Part shown: in pieces, positions 56,031-64,000 of the stretch
Layout of the letters: every line of letters starts with the position of its first letter
How positions within the stretch are numbered: position 1 is the stretch's first letter
NCBI GenBank assembly: GCA_030674185.1
Contig: CM060307.1
Location: 49,130,383-49,194,382 of the forward strand
Source of the DNA: Monoplex corrugatus
Taxonomy: Eukaryota; Mollusca; Gastropoda; Littorinimorpha; Ranellidae
Direction of reading: 5' to 3'
DNA: 64,000 nucleotides
Made by a program: the position numbers and the translations under genes
The notes under the pieces: model-generated
Told to the model about the DNA's origin: nothing
Databases searched by the model: none
The model's input: the letters and a program-made list of their open reading frames with translations, nothing else

Positions 56031-57512
56031 CCAAAGGAGGCGCTGATTGATCATCCTCTCTAGGGTCTTCACCATGCAGCTGGTCAAGCTGATTGGTCTG
56101 TAACTGGCAGGCTTCTTCTTGTCCTTTCCTTTCTTATAGATTGGAGTCATGATAGCCTCACGCCATGTTTGTGCCAAGGTGCCGGTTTCCCAGCTGTGAT
56201 TGAGGACCTCCAGTAGTTTCAAGATGGCTGTGCTGCCAAGGTGCTTCAGCATCTCGTTAGTGATCCCATCCGGTCCCGGAGATTTCTTGGTTTTTAGCTT
56301 CCTGAGAGCTGTCTGAAGCTCATGAAGCGTGAAGGGTTGCTTCATGGGTTTCACATTGGTGGTCTGGTGAGGACGTTCTCGCTGTTCTCTTCTTGCTTCT
56401 CTTTGTTGGAGGGGTGTGACTGGTATGTTGCTCTCATTTGCGTAGTTGTCTGCAAATCGATTGGCAGCGCGTCTACCAGTCAACAACTCTCCGTTATCTT
56501 CCAGTGTGATGTTGTGATGTCTGCTCTCTTCATCGTTGAGTTGTCCCAGGACTCTCCAGAGTTTCTTGCCATCTCTCTTAAGGTTCAGAGCAGCTGTTTT
56601 CTCCCTCCAGCTTTGTCGTCTGGCTTGGATTTTTGCCTTGAGAAACCTGGCTTTTGTCTGTTGGAGCCGCAGGTGGTTCTCATCCGATGGGTTATTTTCT
56701 GCTTTCTGTCTGGCTTCGGTCATCTCGTCCTGCAGTTCTTGTAGTTGGTTGTTCCAATATGGCTTGTAGTCTTTCCGAGCACCTCGTGGAATGCACTCTT
56801 GGGCTGCCTTCAGGATACATGAATTTAATTCGTGGACTGCATTGTTGATGTCTCTTCCTCTGACTTGAAGGTCATTGGTGAGAACATTTGTGCGGTGGCT
56901 GAAGAGCTTCCACTTTGCCTTCTTGTAGTTCCAGCGTGGGGCTACAGGGTTCTGTGTTGTGTTCTCGTTGAGAGTGAGGAACACAGGCCTGTGGTCACTT
57001 CCTCCAAGCTGGTCTCCCACCTCTCTAATTACACCCCTATGGATGTCCTCGGTGCAGAGAGCCAGATCTGGTGTGGATGTGGTTCGCCAACGTCTGGAGT
57101 AGAAGGTTGGAGTGTCATGCGGTGAGTTGATGAGGACGAGATGGTGTTCATCCTGCCAGTCTTCCACTTCTTCTCCTCGACGGTCCATGTGGTTATATCC
57201 CCAGCTCTGGGAGTGACTGTTAAAATCACCGACTGCAATGAAGCGCGAGTCTGGGACATATATGGTGTCAAGGGAGAGCGGACGATCATTGGGGCAGTAG
57301 AAGTTGAGTATGCGCAACTCTGTGTCCTTCAGATGGGCCCGAATCATCTGGTACTCAGCACCCTCCATGTAGACAGTCTCCTCGCAGGCGTGAATGTTGT
57401 TCCTGACGAGTGTCAGGATGCCGCCTTTTCGTCGGTCAGTTCTGTCTGATCTAAAGCTTTGGTAGCCCCTCACTTTGAGTGTTTTCCCACTTTGCAGATG
57501 GGTTTCTTGAAG
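56020..57512 (-). pseudogene. I-type LINE polyprotein, endonuclease C-part and RT N-part
   Basis: Same gene as 53975-56030. From the L2 junction: LQETHLQSGK (catalytic Glu of the AP-type endonuclease), VGDFNSHSQSWG, a DLALCTED block, GGSDHRPVFL (catalytic Asp-His), a linker with basic and Gln-rich helices, then RT N-terminal blocks KKSPGPDGITNEML, PIYKKGKDKKKPASYRPISL and INQRLLWY. At about 56020-56035 WY is doubled and the frame changes, probably from a small indel. The open frame extends past the junction to an ATG at 57539 inside L2 sequence, which is not a true start. Confidence 0.88.
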
Positions 57513-57644
57513 GTCAAGGTCAAGGTTCAGCCGCCTCACAGGCAGGGCTACCTCGCTGCGATTATTTGTGTGTGTGCACGGAGTTATATCGATTGTTGAT
57601 GGCTAAAAGCAAGTGATTGTGTTTGTGAATGCTCCTGTTTCAGT

Positions 57645-60600
57645 ATGTGGTGGTTTATAAATGCTTCGCTGCAAGCCAAGGTACTGTTTTCTTTGTGTAT
57701 TTTATCTCTCCTACTCCACTTGAATTTTCAACTCAGCCCGCCATGTTTCTCGCCAGTGCACGTGCACCCTCCCCGCTCTGTCTCTCTCGCACTGCGTGCG
57801 TCTGCCTCATCACGCCCCGCTTCACAACCAGCTGTTGTGTCTACATATTCTTCCATTCGTGTGCAGTACAATCGGGACTGCTTGCTGTCATGTTGCCCCC
57901 CTGACTCGATCCTTGACCCTGACCTGGTTGAACACTTGAGATCGCTGAAAATCGGCCGAAATCTCCCCCGTCGTCGATCATGTCGTGGTGGAATGCGCAA
58001 GAGACGTACGATTCCAGTGGTCACTGATGTACATCAGCGTCATGGCAGCAGTGGTCTGCCTTCTGTTCCTGTCTATGATACCCATCCGTCCCCCAGACCG
58101 CTGTGCTCCAACCCTGATAACCTCATTCCTCTCACAGCCGGCAAAAAGAAACTACGCACTGACTCATTGACTCTTGCACTGTTCAATGCTCAGGCCCTCG
58201 GTACCAGACACGAGAAGAGATCCGCGATCAACTACTTCATCCATGACCACGTCGTCGATATTTTCGCCGTCAATGAAACCTGGTTTCAGCCTGTCGGGGA
58301 TGAACCCAAGGAGAGGGATCTTGCTCCTCCCGGTCACCGTACACTCTCGTTCGCTCGCAAAACTGGTCTCGGCGGCGGCATCGCTTTTGTTGTTGCCGAG
58401 TCCCTCCTGCCCCGAATTACTACCAAGACTGACTTTAAATTCAAACACTCTACTTTTGAAATTGTCCAGCTCTCCCTCACTCTACCCCACCAGACTTTCC
58501 ATCTGCTGTTCCTCTACCGTCCACCACCCAGCCCAAAGAACCAGCTTAAAAACCATGTGTTTGTAGAAGAGTTTCCAGACCTCCTTGCCTACTGTAACAC
58601 CTTGAAAGGCTGTTTCATCATTGCAGGAGACTTTAATTTTCATTATAATGAACCTAACCAGACCCACACTGCTAAACTGATAAGCTCTTTGAACTCCTTT
58701 GGCTTGACCCAATCTATCGACACTCCAACCCACGAAAAAGGCAACATCCTCGATTGGGTTGTTCATAGAACTGACCAGTCCTTCATCAAATCCATTGAAA
58801 TTGATTATACTCTTCCTTCGGATCATGTCTGTATCCTCGGCCAACTTTCAATGACCAAGCCTCCACCCCAAACTACCTATGTCATGGTCAGAAAACTAGT
58901 TGATATCAACACCGTCGTCTTCAACGAAGATCTCCTGGCCGCTCTTCAGTCCTGTCCTCCAGCCTCTGCTGACGACCTCAATCGGACTATTGGTGATCTG
59001 CTGGACATGCACGCCCCCGCCACCAGACGTAGGGTATCCCAGAGACCACCATAGCCCTGGTTTTCTGCCGTTGGCCCTGATCTTCTTAAGGCCAAGCGTG
59101 AACGCCGTCGTGCTGAAAGACGGTGGCTGAAGAACAGCATTACTATCAATAAACAGATTTTTCAGGCTGCCAACAAAACTGTCAATGCTATAGTTGACTC
59201 TGCTAAGTCTGCCTTTTACAATGCGAAAATTATTGCATGCTCTACATCAAAACAGCTATATTCCGTTACTAATACCCTCCTTGGCAAATCAGATAAATCT
59301 CCTCTCCCATCATGCTTTCCCCCTGCCCGTCTAGCACAACATTTTTCAGATTTTTTCATTGATAAAATTAGGTCCATCCGTTCCAGTCTTGACTCCCAGC
59401 CCATCTCTCAACCTCCTATTCCCGACCCTCTGTTTCAAGGCACACCACTTATTTCTTTTCAGCCTGCTTCTGAAACTACTATCCGCAATGTAATCCGCCA
59501 TTCTGACATCAAGACCTGTGAGCTTGATCCTCTTCCAGCATCTATCTTAACACACTGCCTAGATACTTTGCTCCCTCACTTCACAACTGTCATCAACAAT
59601 TCCCTGTCATCTGGTATCTTTCCCTTTTCCTTCAAATCTGCCCTGGTCAGACCTCTTTTAAAGAAACCTAGTCTTGACCCCAATAACCTCAAAAACTATC
59701 GACCTGTTTCCAACCTACCTTTCTTATCCAAAGTCCTTGAAAAAATTGTTCTCGCACAGATCTCTGATCATATCACCGCCAACAACCTCTCTTACCCTTA
59801 TCAGTCGGCTTATCGCACTGGACACAGCCCTGAAACTGCTCTTGTAAAAATTGCAAATGATATTCTGACTGCTCTTGATCAAAATCAAATCTCTCTTCTA
59901 TCTCTCCTTGATCTCTCGGCTGCATTCGACACCATCGACCATTCTATCATGCTCACACGTCTCCATAAAGTGTTCGGTATCTCTGACATCGCTCTGTCTT
60001 GGTTCCAGTCCTACCTTTCCAATCGCACTCAAACAGTCTCTGTCTGTTGTTCATCCTCTGCACCCGCTACCGTCCAGTTTGGTGTGCCCCAAGGCTCTGT
60101 TTTAGGTCCCATCCTATTTGTGCTGTACACACAACCCCTCTCTGAAATTATGCGACTTCACTCTATGTCCCATCATAGCTTTTCTGATGACAACCAACTC
60201 TATACTTCTGGTTCCCTCCCACAACTGCCCTCTATAATCAGACAAACCCAAGGCTGCATTTCTGATGTTCACTCCTGGATGACTGTAAACAAACTTCAAC
60301 TCAACCCCATTAAAACTGAACTTAGCCTTATCTCTACCACCACATTGGCTAAGTGTTCTTCCCTTCCTCTGTCTGTCTCTCTGCTTGGATCTGACATTCC
60401 ACTATCTTCCACTGTCCGCAATCTTGGAGTCACTCTTGATAACACCCTGTCCTTTGAAAAACACGTCCAGAATGTTTGCAGATTATGCTATCTTGAGATA
60501 CGCAGAATTTCTTCTATTCGCAATATCCTCTCTGTCGAAGCCACCAAAACTCTCCTCTGTGCCTTTGTTCTCTCTCGTCTCGACTACTGCAACTCCCTCC

Positions 60601-61028
60601 TCTCGGGCTGTCCTTTCTCTCTCATTCAAAAGCTTCAAAAAGTTCAAAACAATGCTGCTAGGCTCATCTTCAGAAAATCTCGTTCCTCTCATGTCACTCC
60701 TCTTCTCAAATCTCTTCACTGGTTACCTGTTGAAAAGAGAATTCGCTACAAGATTGCTTTGTTATGTTTTAAGTCTCTCAACGGTCTTGCACCCCCTTAC
60801 ATCTCTGACCTCCTCCATCTGTACACCCCCTCTCGTCAACTTCGTTCCTCGGCTGATACTCGTACCTTCCGCATACCATTCTGTCGCACTAAAACTTATG
60901 GTCAACGCTCCTTTTCCTATCAGGCCCCTGTAATCTGGAATCAGCTCCCTGTCTCTGTTCGCCACTCTGCAACTCTCACTTCTTTCAAGTCCTCTCTGAA
61001 AACCCATCTCTTCCAGTCCCTCTCATGA
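57645..61028 (+). pseudogene. L2-type LINE ORF2 (endonuclease + reverse transcriptase), one in-frame TAG
   Basis: Single frame of 1127 codons interrupted only by TAG at 59052-59054 (codon 470), just after QRPP and before PWFSAVGPDLL. N-terminal 170 residues: basic, no recognised domain. AP-type endonuclease at about 172-400, with FNAQ, NETW, GDFN (328-331) and SDHV near 392. Reverse transcriptase at about 640-960, with LKNYRPVSNLPF, LLDLSAAFDTIDHS, GVPQGSVLGPILF and the active site FSDD (846-849) where YADD is usual; both catalytic Asp are kept. C-terminus has DYCNSLLSG and LHWLPV. It would nick target DNA and prime cDNA synthesis. Read-through or a sequencing error at the TAG cannot be excluded. 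Its start is the first ATG of the frame and is uncertain. Confidence 0.92.
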
Positions 61029-61102
61029 TACTTATAAAGACTCTACCACCTAACTTCCCCAAATCCCCCCTTGTTGTCTTTTGAGCCTTGAATGTCGGCT
61101 GG

Positions 61103-61106
61103 TGTG

Positions 61107-61170
<64 letters not shown>
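61103..61170. repeat. (TG)n microsatellite inside the L2 3' UTR
   Basis: A nearly pure TG run at the same relative place as the TG-rich segment of the other L2 copy (12763-12890). Confidence 0.9.
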
Positions 61171-61172
<2 letters not shown>

Positions 61173-61262
61173 GTTGTGTCTGCGTGATACCTGTAAGCGC
61201 TTAGGGCTCTTGTTTTCATCAGATTAGGCGCTATATAAATGCTCTTTATTATTATTATTATT

Positions 61263-61574
61263 AAGACAACAGATGTTGATGTTTTTCTCATGGAGCAGAT
61301 GTTCTAGCTCTGTCTTCTTGTTTATGACTCCTTCTGCATTCCAATGCATAACCATGAAGGGTTTCTGCATGGGAGATGTTGAGGTGCTGCCAGTCGCATT
61401 CCTCCGCCGTCCCCTGGCATGCCAGGACGGACGAGAGGGACCTCCAGTTGCTGAGGGTGGACTCCGTTGAGGCGCGGAGTCCGACGCTGCTCCACCCTGG
61501 GGGGACCTCAGTGGGCGAGCGCCATTCGTGTCACATCTGTCTGACATTGTCCATTGTGCGATGGTGCGTGGCAT
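61263..61574 (-). pseudogene. I-type LINE polyprotein, N-terminus (separated by the L2 insertion)
   Basis: Starts at MPRTIAQWTM with a Gly/Ser/Arg/Pro-rich leader, then MVMHWNAEGVINKK (catalytic Asn region of the AP endonuclease) and LLHEKNINICCL. In the intact gene ICCL would be followed directly by QETHL, which is found at 57512 on the far side of the L2 element. In the window the frame runs into the (ATT)n tail of L2, giving a run of Asn. Confidence 0.88.
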
Positions 61575-62000
61575 GGTGATTTGTTAGAGAGCGCCATACA
61601 GGCTCCATTTCTCCGTCTTCAGCTCTCTAGGTTTTCTGTAGGGGTTACCCCGCCCTTAGCTCCTGGTCCGTATGTCCTGCCCTGGAAGCACAGGGGGGAT
61701 TGATTAGCCAGGGGTCCCACCCTGGGGCTAGAGGTTATACTGCGCCTCTTAACCGCAGGATGAACCCACCATAGGACATATAGGGTATTTCAGTGGAGAT
61801 CAACAGCGCCACCTGCTGTCCCGCCCCGTCCTGGTAGGAACATCGCCAGTTGGTCCGGGACTGCTTATTCGACCAGGCAAGCCTGACTTATATCGCAGCT
61901 AACCCCCATATCTGAGGGCCGTTCCTTTATCCGCCACCTATGGACCCGCCGGGTTGGGGATGGTCGCCCCACTGCTGAGTTGGAAGCAGCCTTTCCCGGA
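61575..62000 (-). other. probable 5' leader of the I-type LINE
   Basis: About 425 bp, GC-richer than the surroundings, without an obvious gag-like ORF or CCHC knuckle. It ends where GA-rich microsatellite sequence begins. Leader status is inferred from position. Confidence 0.5.
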
Positions 62001-62069
62001 AACAAACACTAAAACCAGAACAACAATGAAAGAATCCCGTTTGTCAATACATACTAAATTGCCTTATAG

Positions 62070-62111
62070 AGAGGTACAGAGACAGAGACAGAGACAGAGA
62101 CAAATACAGAG

Positions 62112-62164
<53 letters not shown>

Positions 62165-62193
62165 AGAGAAAGAGAGGAAGAGGGAGAGAGAAC

Positions 62194-62225
<32 letters not shown>

Positions 62226-62700
62226 CAGACAGGGAGAGACAGAGACAGACAGACAGACACACAGACAGACAGAGAGACAGAGACAGATAGAGAGAAAGAC
62301 AGGCATAGAGAGACACAAACACACACAGACAGACATACATACATACAGACAAAGAGCGAGCGAGCAAGCGAGAGAGAGAAAGAGAGAGAAAGAGAGAGAA
62401 GAGAGAGAGAAGAGAGAGAGAGAAGAGAGAGAGAGAGAAAGACAGGGAGAGAGACAGACAAGCAGAGACAGACAGAGAGAGAGACAGAGAGAAAGACAGA
62501 GACAAAGAGAGAGACATGCACACACACACATACATATATAAAGACAAAGACAGACAGAGAGAGAGAGAGAGAGAGAGGGAGGGAGGGAGGGAGGGAGAGG
62601 GAGAGAGACAGAGAGACAAGGACAGAGACAGGGAAAAAGAGAGAGGAAAAGAGAAAAGGGCAGACAAAGAAAAAAAAAAACAGAAAGAAATAAAGAGCAC
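62070..62700. repeat. (GA)n/(GACAGA)n purine-rich tract
   Basis: GA, GACA, GGGA and CA variants, with GAGGGAGGGAGGGAGGG at about 62574-62598. Ser/Leu/Cys minus frames are artefacts. Confidence 0.95.
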
Positions 62701-62879
62701 GAGATGTTTCTCCCCATAACCACACTCAGAAAATGTTAACATGAACATCAAAGCATATTCTGATTATCGAGGGAGCGTATTACAAGCTGTGTGACCATCT
62801 TTGTGATGGCAAAGACAACAAAGACTGCCACACACACAGACTGTTCTGTATTGTCACAACACATGTTGCATGAGTATCA

Positions 62880-63530
62880 GTCAGACAGTAAAGGTACAGA
62901 TCCATGGTCTTGACAGTCACAATAAACACTGTGCAACAGTCATTAAAGATGCAGATTCATGGTGCCTACAGTCAAAACAGACGTTGTACAACAAACAGCC
63001 AAACTAAATCTGCGGGTCCAGGGTCTGTATAGTCAGAACAAGTGTTGTGCAACAAACAGACTGTAACGGTGTAGGTCCAGGATCTCTATAGTCACAACAA
63101 ACAGACTGTAACGGTGTAGATCCAGGATCTCTATAGTCACAACAAACAGACAGTAAAGGTGTAGATCCAGGATCTCTATAGTCACAACAAACAGACTGTA
63201 AAGGTGTAGATCCAGGATCTCTATAGTCACAACAAACAGACAGTAAAGGTGTAGATCCAGGATCTCTATAGTCACAACAAACAGACTGTAAAGGTGTAGA
63301 TCCAGGATCTCTATAGTCACAACAAACAGACAGTAAAGGTGTAGATCCAGGATCTCTATAGTCACAACAAACATTGTGCAACAGACAGTACAGGTGTAGA
63401 TCCAGGATCTCTATAGTCACAACAAAACGTTGTGCAACAGACAGACAATAAAGATGCAGATCCATGATCTCTACAGTCACAACAGACACTGTGAAACAAA
63501 CACACGCCTAAGGTTCAGATTCTGGTCTCT
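62880..63530. repeat. 45-bp tandem repeat, degenerate at both ends
   Basis: Core units of 45 bp at about 63066-63370 (GTGTAGATCCAGGATCTCTA then TAGTCACAACAAACAGACTG and TAAAG), alternating ACTGTAAAGG and ACAGTAAAGG forms. Flanking units are about 60 bp with an added TTGTGCAAC block. Since 45 is a multiple of 3, a 15-residue periodic frame opens on the minus strand; it is not a gene. The array ends against a LINE fragment at 63539. Confidence 0.93.
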
Positions 63531-63538
63531 AGAGTCAC

Positions 63539-64000
63539 AGACGGCAGATGCACATCAGAAATAGCCAGCAGCATCGGCCAAGCCAAAACAGCATTCAAGA
63601 AGATGAAAAGCGTTCTTACCAACAAATGCCTATCAATTAACATCAGGAAGAGAGTTCTTGAATGTTATATAGAACCAATAATGTTACACGGTTGTGAGGC
63701 GTGGACAGTCAACAAGCAAAGCCAGAACAAGATTGAGGCAGCCGAGATGTGGTTTCTAAGAAGAATGTTGAGAGTTCCATGGACAACAAAGAAAACGAAC
63801 GAGACAGTCTTGATGGAGGCAGACACAAGAAGATAATTCATAAGGAAGATTAGGAAAGGACAGGCGGCATTTGTGGGCCATTTTGTGAGGAAAGAGGAAT
63901 TAGAGCACCTGATCACAACAGGAAAACTGGAGGGAAAGAGAGCACCAGGTAGACCCGGGGAAAAAAGTATTGGACGGACTTGCTTAGGGCTGAGGACAGA
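63539..64000 (+). pseudogene. LINE C-terminal fragment (family A), runs off the window
   Basis: Best-preserved copy of family A: DGRCTSEIASSIGQAKTAFK, MKSVLTNKCLSINIRKRVLE, CYIEPIMLHGCEAW, WFLRRMLRVPWTTKKTNE, then a stop at 63834 after EADTRR, followed in the same frame by RKIRKGQAAFVGHFVRKEEL and TTGKLEGKRAPGRPGEK. The order and spacing are those of a LINE polyprotein downstream of the RT core. 5'-truncated at the 45-bp repeat and incomplete at the window edge. One clear stop, so probably inactive. Confidence 0.82.

Larger units (their letters stand above)
57513..61262 (+). mobile_element. L2/CR1-type LINE, near-intact, inserted in the I-type LINE
   Basis: 3750 bp: short 5' UTR (57513-57644), one long ORF, 3' UTR with a (TG)n tract (61103-61170), the conserved end GCGCTTAGGG ... 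GCGCTATATAAATGC, and an (ATT)n tail to 61262. Boundaries come from the interrupted host gene: TTTCTTGAAG before (57503-57512) and AAGACAACAG after (61263-61272) join to the expected host reading frame if one AAG is dropped, giving a possible 3-bp target duplication. Little decay, so insertion looks recent. Confidence 0.93.
53941..62000 (-). mobile_element. I-type LINE with RNase H, nearly full length, split by an L2 LINE
   Basis: Reading on the minus strand: 5' leader (about 62000-61575), endonuclease N-terminus (61574-61263), [L2 insertion 61262-57513], rest of endonuclease and reverse transcriptase start (57512-56030), a frameshift, RT core, RNase H and a C-terminal zinc knuckle (56030-53975), then a (GAA)n tail at 53943-53957. 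Without the L2 the element is about 4.3 kb. RNase H downstream of RT is the signature of the I group (I, Nimb, Ingi and relatives). The exact 5' end is not defined. Confidence 0.88.

Noticed and set aside
63004..63489. 15-residue repeat protein, and CRISPR-like regular spacing
   Set aside because: Contiguous 45-bp tandem repeat without unique spacers in a eukaryotic context.

Overview
This is a repeat-rich eukaryotic window with no recognisable host gene. The repertoire suggests a lophotrochozoan animal, most likely a gastropod mollusc: L2/CR1-type LINEs with (ATT)n tails, an I-type LINE with RNase H and a GAA-repeat tail, a LINE with a restriction-like endonuclease, Tc1 transposons, tRNA-derived SINEs and very long microsatellites. 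The organism call is inference from repeat types, not from a marker gene. Nearly every long open reading frame is either a transposable-element gene or an artefact of a tandem repeat whose unit is a multiple of 3 bp and lacks stops.

Layout. 0-2.7 kb: 39-bp minisatellite. 2.9-10.9 kb: LINE relic, microsatellites, a 520-bp fold-back element, a 2.2-kb CAA/ACC-rich tract and a 36-bp polypyrimidine minisatellite. 11-15.4 kb: two tandem copies of a ~1.17-kb unit, the first split by a 5'-truncated L2 LINE. 15.9-26.1 kb: a mosaic of dispersed families that I call R540 (~540 bp), F375 (~375 bp, SINE-like) and tSINE (tRNA-derived head), with an intact Tc1 transposon inserted in a tSINE/F375 composite, then a 43-bp tandem repeat. 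26.4-29.2 kb: TG/CA tracts and a 1.7-kb polypyrimidine minisatellite. 30.06-31.69 kb: a complete Tc1 element with perfect 26-bp terminal repeats and TA duplication, inside a LINE relic. 32.2-40.3 kb: an 8-kb satellite of GTT/GTC/TTC triplets, continued by 1.5 kb of T-rich A-poor sequence. 42.3-49.2 kb: R540 and F375 copies, tRNA-like sequences, LINE relics and a truncated LINE whose 3' end carries a tRNA-like segment and poly(A). 49.6-53.8 kb: TG, AAAT and AAAG microsatellites. 53.9-62 kb: a nearly complete minus-strand I-type LINE, cut inside its endonuclease domain by a nearly intact plus-strand L2 LINE. 62-64 kb: GA-rich tract, 45-bp tandem repeat and a LINE 3' portion running off the window.

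How the parts relate. At least four nested insertions can be read: L2 into the I-type LINE, Tc1 into a LINE relic, Tc1 into a composite retroelement, and L2 into the 1.17-kb unit. They give a relative age order. The best-preserved genes are two intact DD34E transposases, the L2 polyprotein (one in-frame TAG) and the I-type polyprotein (one frameshift plus the L2 insertion). I found no CRISPR array, operon, rRNA gene, convincing functional tRNA gene or new host system.
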